In this document: in pieces, positions 57,620 through 64,000 of the stretch | Position numbering within the stretch: the first letter of the stretch is position 1 | Layout: each line of letters opens with the position of its first letter | Assembly: GCA_025964555.1 (NCBI GenBank) | Contig: JAOPYQ010000009.1 | Span: forward strand, 124,001-188,000 | Length of the DNA stretch: 64,000 nucleotides | Direction of reading: 5' to 3' | From: Thermoleophilia bacterium | GTDB lineage: Bacteria > Actinomycetota > Thermoleophilia > Gaiellales > SKUG01 | Made by a program: the position numbers and the translations under genes | The notes under the pieces: generated by a model | What the model was told of the DNA's origin: nothing | Seen by the model: the letters and a program-made list of their open reading frames with translations, nothing else | Databases searched by the model: none

Positions 57620-58321
57620 TCAACGCTCCGGGTACGGCTCGCCCTCGGGCAGCAGGCCGCCGTCGGTCGCGAAGATCTCCTCCACCACGCGCACGAACTC
57701 GTCCAGGTGCGCCTGCGCGAGCGGCTGGTCGTCGAGCTCGCTTCGGTGACTCGCGAGCGCGCGCGCGAGGTTCGAATACCACCAACGCTGCTTCTGCGCC
57801 GTGTAGGCGACCGGTTCGAGCTCGCCGTCGATGGTCTTGCGGAACCGCTCCCAGCGCTGCTGCGGATCGAGCATGAGGATCGTTCGCGCGTTGTGGAGCT
57901 TGTCCGCGATGGTGACCAGGAGGCCGTCCCCCTCGAGCGTGTGCAGCTTGTCGAGCTTGGACTGCTTGCGCACCGCGAAGTGCGGCTTGCCGTCCTCGTC
58001 CGCGTCCTCGCCGGGCGCCAGGTCGACGTCCTCGGTCGCGGCCGCGACGGCATGGGCCACGCGCTCACCGAACGTGTCGCGGATGTAGGCGCGCACCGCG
58101 TCGCGACGCTCGGCCGGCTCGACGTCCTCGACCGTGTCGTGCAGCAGCGCGGCGATCGCGGCGTCCTCGGAGCCGCCCATCTCGAGCACCAGCCCGGCGA
58201 CGCCCATCAGGTGCGACAGGTAGGGAATCCCGTCCGGGCCCTTGCGCAGCTGGTCGCGGTGCAGGTCGTGCGTGTACTGGAACGCGTGGTCGAAGCGCTC
58301 GGTCAGGGTCGTGCGCGTCAT
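57620..58321 (-). CDS. HD-domain protein of RelA/SpoT hydrolase type
   Basis: Start at the ATG at 58321 (MTRTTLTERFDHAFQYTHDLHRDQLRKGPDGIPYLSHLMGVAGLVLEMGG), 233 aa. The HD metal site is His in YLSHLMG, His-Asp in ALLHDTVEDVE and Asp in TIADKLHNARTI; HDTVED and ADKLHN are the hallmarks of the (p)ppGpp hydrolase domain in SpoT/Rel. There is no synthetase, TGS or ACT domain, so it is a stand-alone hydrolase (small alarmone hydrolase-like). It may hydrolyse alarmones or other nucleotides. Divergent from DUF429. Confidence 0.88.
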   Translation of the reverse strand: MTRTTLTERFDHAFQYTHDLHRDQLRKGPDGIPYLSHLMGVAGLVLEMGGSEDAAIAALLHDTVEDVEPAERRDAVRAYIRDTFGERVAHAVAAATEDVDLAPGEDADEDGKPHFAVRKQSKLDKLHTLEGDGLLVTIADKLHNARTILMLDPQQRWERFRKTIDGELEPVAYTAQKQRWWYSNLARALASHRSELDDQPLAQAHLDEFVRVVEEIFATDGGLLPEGEPYPER

Positions 58322-58348
58322 GGCGAGGTTCCTATCATGCAACCCCGT

Positions 58349-59131
58349 ATGCCCGATCAGCCTTCCTCCACGCGCCCGCTCGTGACGATCGGCGTCGACC
58401 TCGCCACCGCGCCCGCGGCAACCGGCCTGTGCGTGCTCGACGTCCCCACGATGCGCGCGACGATCGTCCCCACCCCCGCCGAACGCACCATCACGGCGAT
58501 CGCCGAGCTCGCCGCGCACTGGTGGGCCGAGACGGGCGGGCGCCTGCGCATCGGGATCGACGCACCGTTCGGCTGGCCTGCCGGATGGGTGGAGCTGCTC
58601 ACGCGCGCGCGGGAGTTGGGAGACGTCCAGGCGGGCGTGTCGGCGCAGGATGGCTCGCATGCCATCGCCCAGCCGCTGCGCTGGCGCCTCACCGACGTCG
58701 AGCTGAGTGCGTGGTCGCACCGCGCGCTGCGGCCGATGACCCCGTCGATGGATCGCCTCGCCGCGACGACCGTGCGCTGCGTCGACCTGGCACACCTGCG
58801 CGATGCGGGGATCCCGGTGGCGCGCGATGGCGCCCTGGCGGACGGGACGCCGAGCGCCGCATTCGAGGTGTACCCGACGGCGTCGCTGTTCGCGTGGGGG
58901 CTCGTCGCGAAGGGCGGGCGGCGCGAAGCGCGATCGCGGTTCCTGTCGGAGGTGTCGCAGCGCATCGAGGCGCCGGGACTCGGCGCCAGCCACGAGCACG
59001 ATGTGGACTCGCTCATCGCCGCGCTCACGGTGGCAGGGTCGATGCGCGCGATGCGACCGGAGGACGGCGATCCGCGCGTGCTCGCGATCGAGGGCGTGAT
59101 GCACGTGCCCGAGGACCCCGCGAGCGGGTAG
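58349..59131 (+). CDS. DUF429 family protein
   Basis: A 260-aa protein starting at the ATG at 58349 (an in-frame ATG at 58337 would add MQPR). The RNase H-like DUF429 motifs appear: TIGVDLATAPAATGLCVLD (first Asp), RIGIDAPFGWPAGWVELL (second Asp), RCVDLAHLRDAGIPVARDG, FEVYPTASLFAWG and HEHDVDSLIAALTVAG (last Asp). The fold suggests a nuclease-like function, unproven. Divergent from the HD hydrolase. Confidence 0.9.
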   Translation: MPDQPSSTRPLVTIGVDLATAPAATGLCVLDVPTMRATIVPTPAERTITAIAELAAHWWAETGGRLRIGIDAPFGWPAGWVELLTRARELGDVQAGVSAQDGSHAIAQPLRWRLTDVELSAWSHRALRPMTPSMDRLAATTVRCVDLAHLRDAGIPVARDGALADGTPSAAFEVYPTASLFAWGLVAKGGRREARSRFLSEVSQRIEAPGLGASHEHDVDSLIAALTVAGSMRAMRPEDGDPRVLAIEGVMHVPEDPASG

Positions 59132-59227
59132 TGCATCGATACCGTCCGATGCCCCCGCTACCGTTCCAGAAGCACCACATGCTCCGGGTCCCACAAGGGG
59201 GCCCCCGACGGGAAGTAGTAGACGAAG

Positions 59228-59794
59228 ATGACGACGATGACCGATCTGGACCAGGCCTTCGCGGCGGCAACGCCCTCGAGCGAGGTTCCGGCCGCCGAGA
59301 CCGAGGCGCCCAAGGGGCTGCTTCCGGCTGGCAACTACGAGGGCGTCGTCACCAGCGCCGAGGTTCGCTCCGGCTTCCGCCCGTGGGTCGACCAGGAGCT
59401 CTCGCTGCGCCTGACCGTGGCCGGTGGCGAGAACGACGGCCGCACGACGTTCTGCGACATCGAGATCGCGCCGCTCAAGGGCCGCGACGGTGGGATCAGC
59501 GAAGGCAAGCTGCGCTACGTGAAGTGGCAGATCACCGACGTGCTCGGCTACGACGGCACGCTCAGCGAGCTGGAGAAGGCAACCGACGGCTTCATCGGCA
59601 CCAAGCTCTCGTTCGAGCAGAAGGTGACCCCGTCGCTCAAGGTGAACCCGAACACGGGCAAGCCGTACGAGAACCGCGAGGTCACGCTCAAGCAGAGCCT
59701 CGGCCGCGTGGACGTCGCTGCCGCAGCGGTGAACACCTCCGACTTCTACCCGGTGAACACGCCGACGGCCGAGGACGACGACATTCCGTTCTAG
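59228..59794 (+). CDS. DUF669-like protein ending in an SSB-type acidic tip
   Basis: A 188-aa protein. The central domain GNYEGVVTSAEVRSGFRPWVDQELSLRLTVAGGENDGRTTFCDIE resembles DUF669 phage recombination/replication proteins with an OB-like fold. The C-terminus is AEDDDIPF, the same acidic DDDIPF tip with which bacterial single-stranded DNA-binding protein recruits its partner enzymes. It probably binds single-stranded DNA or partners of SSB. The DUF669 link is pattern-based. Upstream is the region 59132-59227 with a GGGGGCCCCC palindrome; downstream a double hairpin. Confidence 0.75.
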   Translation: MTTMTDLDQAFAAATPSSEVPAAETEAPKGLLPAGNYEGVVTSAEVRSGFRPWVDQELSLRLTVAGGENDGRTTFCDIEIAPLKGRDGGISEGKLRYVKWQITDVLGYDGTLSELEKATDGFIGTKLSFEQKVTPSLKVNPNTGKPYENREVTLKQSLGRVDVAAAAVNTSDFYPVNTPTAEDDDIPF

Positions 59795-59830
59795 GACGTC
59801 CGCGCACCTGCGCAGACGAAGTGGTACCCC

Positions 59831-59882
59831 GCGAAGCTCGCACTCGGTGCGGGCTTCGCATCTTCTTCGTGACGAAGATGCG
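59831..59882 (+). terminator. Double terminator hairpin after the SSB-tailed gene
   Basis: First stem GCGAAGCTCGCAC (59831-59843) with GTGCGGGCTTCGC (59847-59859), 13 bp with one G-U pair and loop TCG, followed by pyrimidine-rich ATCTTCTTCG. A second stem GCATCTTC / GAAGATGC follows at 59858-59882. Confidence 0.75.
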
Positions 59883-59970
59883 ACGCATCCGGCACGATGC
59901 GCGCGCATTGCGTGACACCCGCTCCGAGATCGTTGCTCCAGACACCGAGCCTCGAACCCAGGAGCTGATC

Positions 59971-60891
59971 ATGCAGACCGCCGACGTCATCGCGTTCCCG
60001 TCCCCCACCACCGTCGATCTCGAGGAGGTCCACGTCAGGGCGGCGACGATGGACTTCCTCGCCGAACTCGTGGAGGCGGTGGACACCGACGGTTTCGTCG
60101 CAATCGACGCGGGCCTCGCGGAGGAGCTGCGCTCGCTGGCCGACGTGCTGCTGCAGCTCGCCGACGCCGAGGCGGACGCCGGGTCGGGACCCGACGCAAG
60201 CGCGTATGCAACGGTGGGACTGCGCACGCAGCTCGCGCGTTCGGCGGACCTGATCCGACGGGCGGCAGTGCCGATCTGTCACTCGAGCGCGCGCCGGATG
60301 TTCGGGGGCGCGCTCTACGAGCGTGTGCATCCCGTGGTGATGGTGCTCGGCGAGCTGAGCACGCTGGCGTACGAGCGCAGCCTCGACGCTCATCCCGCGG
60401 CGCTCATCGAGGAGATGCCGATCCGACGATTCGGGCGCGTGGCCGCGCAGGCCTATGACTGGGCGCAGTGGAGCGCGGATGCGCCGCCGCACCTGCGGGC
60501 AGTGCTCGTCGACGCGCTCGAGGCGGCAGCCGCGCGGGCACGCGAATACCGGGTGGTCGACGGTGACGAGCTCGCGCCGGTCGATGCGGCGCCGCTCATG
60601 GATGCACTCGAGACTCTGCTCGATGAATGGCTCGCCTGCATGCCCGGTGACGTGCTCGCCGAGTTCGCCGCCGAGCGCGACCCGGATCCGCTGTTCGGCG
60701 ACTGCTTCGACATCGGCGTGGCGTGCTCGATCGCGCGCCGGCTCATCGTCGCAACCGGCGCCGCGCTGCCGGACACCGCGGATATCGACGTGTGGCTCAA
60801 CACAACCTCCAGCCTTGCGTCGGGACGGCCGGAATCCCTCAAGCACGCGCCCGATTCGGCCGATCGTGGAAGCAATGTGCCCGCCCCCTGA
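59971..60891 (+). CDS. Unknown 306-aa helical protein
   Basis: Start at the ATG at 59971 with AGGAGC upstream. The protein is hydrophilic and almost entirely helical (ATMDFLAELVEAVDTDGFVAIDAGLAEELRSLADVLLQLADAEADAG; HPVVMVLGELSTLAYERSLDAHPAALIEE). No metal or catalytic motif that I recognise. It overlaps the start of the second TerB-like gene by 17 bp and is therefore in the same operon as that gene and the P-loop kinase gene. Confidence 0.7.
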   Translation: MQTADVIAFPSPTTVDLEEVHVRAATMDFLAELVEAVDTDGFVAIDAGLAEELRSLADVLLQLADAEADAGSGPDASAYATVGLRTQLARSADLIRRAAVPICHSSARRMFGGALYERVHPVVMVLGELSTLAYERSLDAHPAALIEEMPIRRFGRVAAQAYDWAQWSADAPPHLRAVLVDALEAAAARAREYRVVDGDELAPVDAAPLMDALETLLDEWLACMPGDVLAEFAAERDPDPLFGDCFDIGVACSIARRLIVATGAALPDTADIDVWLNTTSSLASGRPESLKHAPDSADRGSNVPAP

Positions 60892-61549
60892 GTTCAGGTT
60901 CGATCCGAACGTCGATTCGATCCTGCCCGTCGATGAAGCCTGGCTCGTCGATCCGCGCATCCTCGTCAAACGCATCGATCCGGCGGGCTCGCTCCCCTTC
61001 GTGAACGCATACCTGGCAGCGGTCGACGAACTCGCTGCGCGCGGCTACGGCTGCATCCCCGACCCGCGGGCCGGCGATGGCGCGCCGCGCAGCCTCGTGG
61101 CGACCTGCATCGTGTACCAGGCGACCGATGACGGACCGCTCAGGGTCGCCGCCGAGTCACGCGAGCTGCACCTGCGCCTGGTCTGCACCATGGCGCGCAC
61201 CGACGGCGCGTTCGTCGGGTCGGAGTTGGCCGTCGCGCTCGAGGTCGCAGACCGACTTGCAGGTCCGAACGTGGATGCACGACTGCGCTTTCGGGCGCTC
61301 GTTCGCGAGCTGTTCATGAACCCCGCCGAGGCGCGCGACCCGCTCGCACAGCTCGCCGAGCTGCCGCGACCACAGGCTCTCGACATCCTCGAGACACTCA
61401 CCGCGATGGCGCAGGCTGACGGATTCCTGCGCCTCGCCGAGCAGCGGATGCTCGAGCGCGTGCACGAGGTGCTCGAACTTCCGGTGCCGATGGCGGATGC
61501 GAACATGGCGCCGAGCGTGGTTCGGTACGTGCAGCCCGACGCGGCATGA
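60875..61549 (+). CDS. TerB-like helical protein, paralogue B
   Basis: Start at the ATG at 60875 (MCPPPEFRFDPNVDSILPVDEAWLVDPR), 224 aa. It aligns with the 56664-57269 product over most of its length: YLAAVDELAARGYGCIPDPRAGDGAP, ELHLRLVCTMARTDGAFVGSELAVALEVADRL and LETLTAMAQADGFLRLAEQRMLERVHEVLE. The two ADG-type helix repeats resemble the TerB fold. Its last codons overlap the kinase gene start (ATGA). Function unknown. Confidence 0.7.
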   Translation: MCPPPEFRFDPNVDSILPVDEAWLVDPRILVKRIDPAGSLPFVNAYLAAVDELAARGYGCIPDPRAGDGAPRSLVATCIVYQATDDGPLRVAAESRELHLRLVCTMARTDGAFVGSELAVALEVADRLAGPNVDARLRFRALVRELFMNPAEARDPLAQLAELPRPQALDILETLTAMAQADGFLRLAEQRMLERVHEVLELPVPMADANMAPSVVRYVQPDAA

Positions 61550-62115
61550 CCCAGCGCGTCCACTACATCGCCGGCGCATCCGGCGTCGGCACGAGCACCA
61601 ACGCGCGCGAGCTGCATCAGGAGTGGTCGAGCGAGCCTGACGCGCGCCCGGTATGCGTGATCGCCACCGACGTCGTGCGTGCCCAACTGCGCGCCGTGGT
61701 CGAGCGCGACGCGCACCCCGACCTGTGGGGCGAGAGCTTCAACCTCCCGGCGAGCGACGGCGACACCGTTCGTGACGGCGTGTCGATCGATGCGTTCCTG
61801 CGTCAGTGCGCGCCGATCATGCGCGCCGTCGAAGCCGGGGTCGAGTACGCGCTCACCGAAGGATGGGACGTGATCGTCGAAGGCGTGCACCTGGTCCCGG
61901 ACCTGGTCGAGCTCGCAGCGGGCGACGCCCTGGACGTCACCTTCGAACTCATCGTCGTTCCCGATGCCGACGAGCACGTCGCGCGCTTCCGCTCACGCGA
62001 CGTCGCTTCTAACGGCGGCCGGTCCGCATCGCACTACGAGGCGAACCTCGATCGGGTCCGCGCGATCCAGGACGAGCTCGTGGAACGCTGGCAGGCACTC
62101 GAATCAGGCGCCTGA
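61546..62115 (+). CDS. P-loop kinase-like protein (2-phosphoglycerate kinase-like)
   Basis: A 189-aa nucleotide-binding protein. The P-loop reads YIAGASGVGTSTNAREL, lacking the usual Lys (GKST replaced by GTST), a variant also seen in archaeal 2-phosphoglycerate kinases and some P-loop kinases. DVIVEGVHLVPDLVELA corresponds to the strand-3 Walker B-like region and RFRSRDVASNGGR to a lid. The reaction is not determinable; phosphorylation of a small metabolite is likely. It overlaps the TerB-like gene by ATGA. The following 240 bp (62116-62355) are lower in GC and hold no supported gene. Confidence 0.75.
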   Translation: MTQRVHYIAGASGVGTSTNARELHQEWSSEPDARPVCVIATDVVRAQLRAVVERDAHPDLWGESFNLPASDGDTVRDGVSIDAFLRQCAPIMRAVEAGVEYALTEGWDVIVEGVHLVPDLVELAAGDALDVTFELIVVPDADEHVARFRSRDVASNGGRSASHYEANLDRVRAIQDELVERWQALESGA

Positions 62116-62355
62116 CCCATCCGGAAATCCGCTCGGAGCGACGATATGCGGCCATGGTCGTGACCGCCCCCTTGCGAGCCTCAGTAGCGATCGACTACTG
62201 TCCTCCCTGCAACGAGTACGGAGCGCGACTAGGTCGAAGCTTCTCCGGACGGCTGTACCAGCGATGGGAACGTCAGTCGGGGGGGTGGACGAAAGCGCAA
62301 CCGGCTCGTTGAATCTTCTTCCGGGGCGATGTCGCCATGCCGGGCGGTGCCGAGC

Positions 62356-63195
62356 TCAGCGCTCGGCGAGCAGCTCGCTCCGCAGCGTTTCGTAGGTGTG
62401 GTCGTCACGCACGATCGCCGCGTGCGATACCCGCGAGAAGGGACCGAAGCGACGGCCCGCATCGATCGCATGGAACGTCTTGCCATCGATCGCATACGAC
62501 GACGGGTTGGGCACCACCCCATCCATCCCGTGCGTGCCGATCGACACGACGTCCGCTGCGCCTCGCGTGTCGTGCAGGTCCCGGATGAGATGACTGCCAC
62601 GGCGGATCTGGCGCACGCCGAGCGGCGCGACGCGATCGGCGATCCAGTTCAGTCGGCCGAACGAGAAGCCGGCGTTGCCGGTGGCGATCGTGATCACGCG
62701 ACCGATGCCGTGCCCGCCTCCGTCGAGCTGCGCGGCAGCGCGCGCCGCGAAGCCACCGCTCGAGTAGCCGATCACGTCCACGTGCTCCGCCCCGGTCTCA
62801 GCGCGGATGAGTTCCACCCGTGTGCGGATCAGGTCCTTCTGCTCGTGCAGGTCACCCATCCCGAAGTGCGGCATCGTCATCGATCGCACGTGGAAGCCGT
62901 CACGCGTGAGCGACCGGCCGATCGCGCTCATCGACCGCTCGTCGTTTGCATAGCCGCCGACGAGCAGCACCGGCGTTCGATCCGTACCAGCACCTGGCAG
63001 CGGGCTCCCGAGCGTCGCCACCCCCGCGGTCACGCCGTCGACGCGCCGAACGATCGAGCGCCACAGTCGGCGGAAACGCCGCTCCCACACTGCGACCTCA
63101 TCGAGCCCCTCACTGGTGCGTCGGCGACGACGCATCGCCACGCCCGCGACCAGCAGCGCGGTGATGATCGGCAGGTGTCGGCGTCGGCGAGCCAT
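62356..63195 (-). CDS. Alpha/beta hydrolase (lipase-like)
   Basis: Start at the ATG at 63195 (MARRRRHLPIITALLVAGVAMRRRRRTS), 279 aa, with TACGAT seven bases upstream. The N-terminus is a short membrane-anchoring helix flanked by Arg clusters. The nucleophile elbow is GYSSGGFAARAAA (Ser in GYSSG). VLLVGGYANDERSM forms the oxyanion strand; acid and His candidates follow in IGTHGMDG and SRVSHAAIVRDDHTYE. The family cleaves esters (class 2 lipase-like). It is transcribed toward the P-loop kinase gene. Confidence 0.85.
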   Translation of the reverse strand: MARRRRHLPIITALLVAGVAMRRRRRTSEGLDEVAVWERRFRRLWRSIVRRVDGVTAGVATLGSPLPGAGTDRTPVLLVGGYANDERSMSAIGRSLTRDGFHVRSMTMPHFGMGDLHEQKDLIRTRVELIRAETGAEHVDVIGYSSGGFAARAAAQLDGGGHGIGRVITIATGNAGFSFGRLNWIADRVAPLGVRQIRRGSHLIRDLHDTRGAADVVSIGTHGMDGVVPNPSSYAIDGKTFHAIDAGRRFGPFSRVSHAAIVRDDHTYETLRSELLAER

Positions 63196-63202
63196 CCGAG
63201 CA

Positions 63203-63208
63203 ATCGTA
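63203..63208 (-). promoter_or_regulatory. Leaderless-type -10 element TACGAT of the alpha/beta hydrolase gene
   Basis: Minus-strand TACGAT, spacer TGCTCGG, then the ATG at 63195. Confidence 0.55.
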
Positions 63209-63244
63209 TCGATCGGCCTCGCGTCCACGCCGCCCAGTGGACGA

Positions 63245-64000
63245 TCAGGCTGCGCGGTCGCCCCAGAGGAAGTCGTCCCAGTCGTCCTCGTCGTCGCGAT
63301 CGGTGTCGCGCGACTTTCGCCAGAAGCGCTTGAGGCGGGCGCGGAACCTCTTGCGGAACAGGTGGCGCACCTGGCCCATGCCGGGCGGATGACCGGGCAC
63401 GCCTCCACCGCCACCGGACATGAGGGCCTTGCCCGCGAGCGCGAGCGGCTTGGCACCCCACAGTGCGGCGGTACCGGCGGCGCTGGCCGCGACCGACGCC
63501 TTGCCCTTGTGTTCGCCGGCCCAGTTCTTGAGGCGCTTGGCGGGGTTCTTCGTCTTCGTTGCCGCGCGCGAGGAGCGCTTGGTCTCGGTCGAGCTCGCGG
63601 TCGAGCCGTCGTCACCAACGCTGCCATCGTCGGCGACCGTGTCGCCAGGCACGTCGTCATCGTCGCCGGTCGCGTCGCCACCAGGCTGCGGAGTCCCATC
63701 GTCGGTCTTGTGACCACCGTCGCCGGTGGTGCCGGGCGTCGGGTCGGGCGTCGGCGTCGGCGGCGGCGCCGGGTCCGGATCGGGCGTCGGATCAGGCGTG
63801 GGATCCGGGGTGTTCTCGCGCGTGGTGGTCGTCTCGCCGTCCTTGATGCGCGCCACCGTCACCGGGATCGCCGAGGCGCCGTACATGACGTCGTTCGTCG
63901 CGATCTTCCAGACCACCTTGGCGGGATGCGGATCGAGTTCCTTCTCGCGATCGTTCACCGCGCGCACGCTGAACGTGACGACCTGCTCGTGCGAGCCCGC
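63245..64000 (-). CDS. Surface-type protein, C-terminal part (5' end outside window)
   Basis: The frame is open to the right edge, so the GTG at 63967 is internal. The visible 251 residues begin with an Ig-like/beta domain (VVTFSVRAVNDREKELDPHPAKVVWKIATNDVMYGASAIPVTVARI). Pro/Asp/Thr repeats (TPDPTPDPTPDPDP, PTPDPTPG) follow, then an acidic Gly/Asp linker (GDDDDVPGDTVADDGSVGDDGS). A membrane-interactive hydrophobic stretch (KASVAASAAGTAALWGAKPLALAGKAL) and a basic, acidic-ended tail (RFRARLKRFWRKSRDTDRDDEDDWDDF) end it. The Pro-Asp linker suggests spanning of the cell wall. Probably a cell-surface protein; function unknown. Confidence 0.75.
   Translation of the reverse strand, partial: AGSHEQVVTFSVRAVNDREKELDPHPAKVVWKIATNDVMYGASAIPVTVARIKDGETTTTRENTPDPTPDPTPDPDPAPPPTPTPDPTPGTTGDGGHKTDDGTPQPGGDATGDDDDVPGDTVADDGSVGDDGSTASSTETKRSSRAATKTKNPAKRLKNWAGEHKGKASVAASAAGTAALWGAKPLALAGKALMSGGGGGVPGHPPGMGQVRHLFRKRFRARLKRFWRKSRDTDRDDEDDWDDFLWGDRAA

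Noticed and set aside
62154-62312. 52-aa ORF with CPPC
   Set aside because: Third-position composition does not match real genes in this window and there is no ribosome site or clear leaderless motif.

Overview
The window is high-GC chromosomal DNA with short intergenic gaps, many overlapping start/stop codons and heavy use of GTG starts. The gene content fits an actinobacterium. It includes a PspA/PspAA/TPM operon, an LPFTG sortase-anchored cupredoxin, ECF and ArsR regulators, RmuC, group III truncated haemoglobin, DUF1622 and DUF6328 membrane proteins, and many leaderless-type promoters. Large secreted Ig-like proteins with an SGRLRAA-type tail and the PspAA/TPM arrangement make the Thermoleophilia (Solirubrobacterales) my first guess, but this is inference. 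No rRNA, tRNA, CRISPR array, insertion sequence or prophage was recognised.

Layout. 0-3.4 kb: DUF2207 membrane protein (5' cut), a secreted trypsin-like protease and an M23 peptidase with a strongly structured leader. 3.4-8.9 kb: an SbcCD-like pair (YhaN-type SMC ATPase and YhaO-type nuclease) and small membrane proteins. 8.7-12.7 kb: minus-strand run of GAF histidine kinase, DUF3891, M15 peptidase, RmuC and a 50-aa membrane protein. 12.8-16 kb: exonuclease III, EndoIII-like glycosylase and M50 protease. 16-19.8 kb: a 1057-aa PLD/SF2-helicase/DUF3427 protein with an HNH nuclease upstream, a candidate defence pair. 19.9-26 kb: membrane proteins and an oligopeptide ABC operon without ATPases, then a monocistronic unit with a clear promoter and terminator. 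26-34 kb: small metabolic enzymes (YdeI/DUF1905, flavin monooxygenase, DUF1028, alcohol dehydrogenase) and an ArsR-SRPBCC-DHFR operon whose last gene is frameshifted. 34-43.6 kb: secreted Ig-like protein, DUF554, truncated haemoglobin, STAS-like protein plus PAS histidine kinase, and the PspA-PspAA-TPM-MsrA-YjbQ cluster. 43.7-51.5 kb: luciferase-like oxidoreductase, ECF sigma factor, two VOC proteins, DsbA-like protein, a second MsrA and a DHFR-like protein. 51.5-56.3 kb: Phd/PIN toxin-antitoxin, LPFTG cupredoxin and GH13 amylase. 56.3-62.1 kb: two TerB-like paralogues, HD alarmone-type hydrolase, DUF429, an SSB-tailed DUF669-like protein and a P-loop kinase. 62.3-64 kb: alpha/beta hydrolase and a truncated surface protein.

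The most unusual signals are structural. (1) A 45-49 bp palindrome is present twice, exactly 72 bp apart, inside the msrA reading frame; it adds about 48 residues without breaking the frame, like a protein-coding palindromic element. (2) Immediately upstream of msrA, five copies of a 24-bp unit are tandem duplications of the stop-codon end of the TPM gene. (3) At least sixteen genes carry TANNNT followed by 6-7 bases and then ATG/GTG, a leaderless promoter signature that also settles several start codons and meets a perfect 16-bp palindrome at the toxin-antitoxin promoter. (4) The M23 peptidase mRNA leader can fold into a 10-bp outer stem with an internal hairpin and a third stem ahead of the ribosome binding site. 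(5) Tandem hairpin units lie in the only gene-free stretch longer than 300 bp (56302-56663). (6) A 33-bp near-perfect direct repeat, matching the 3' end of the second msrA, flanks an orphan gene.
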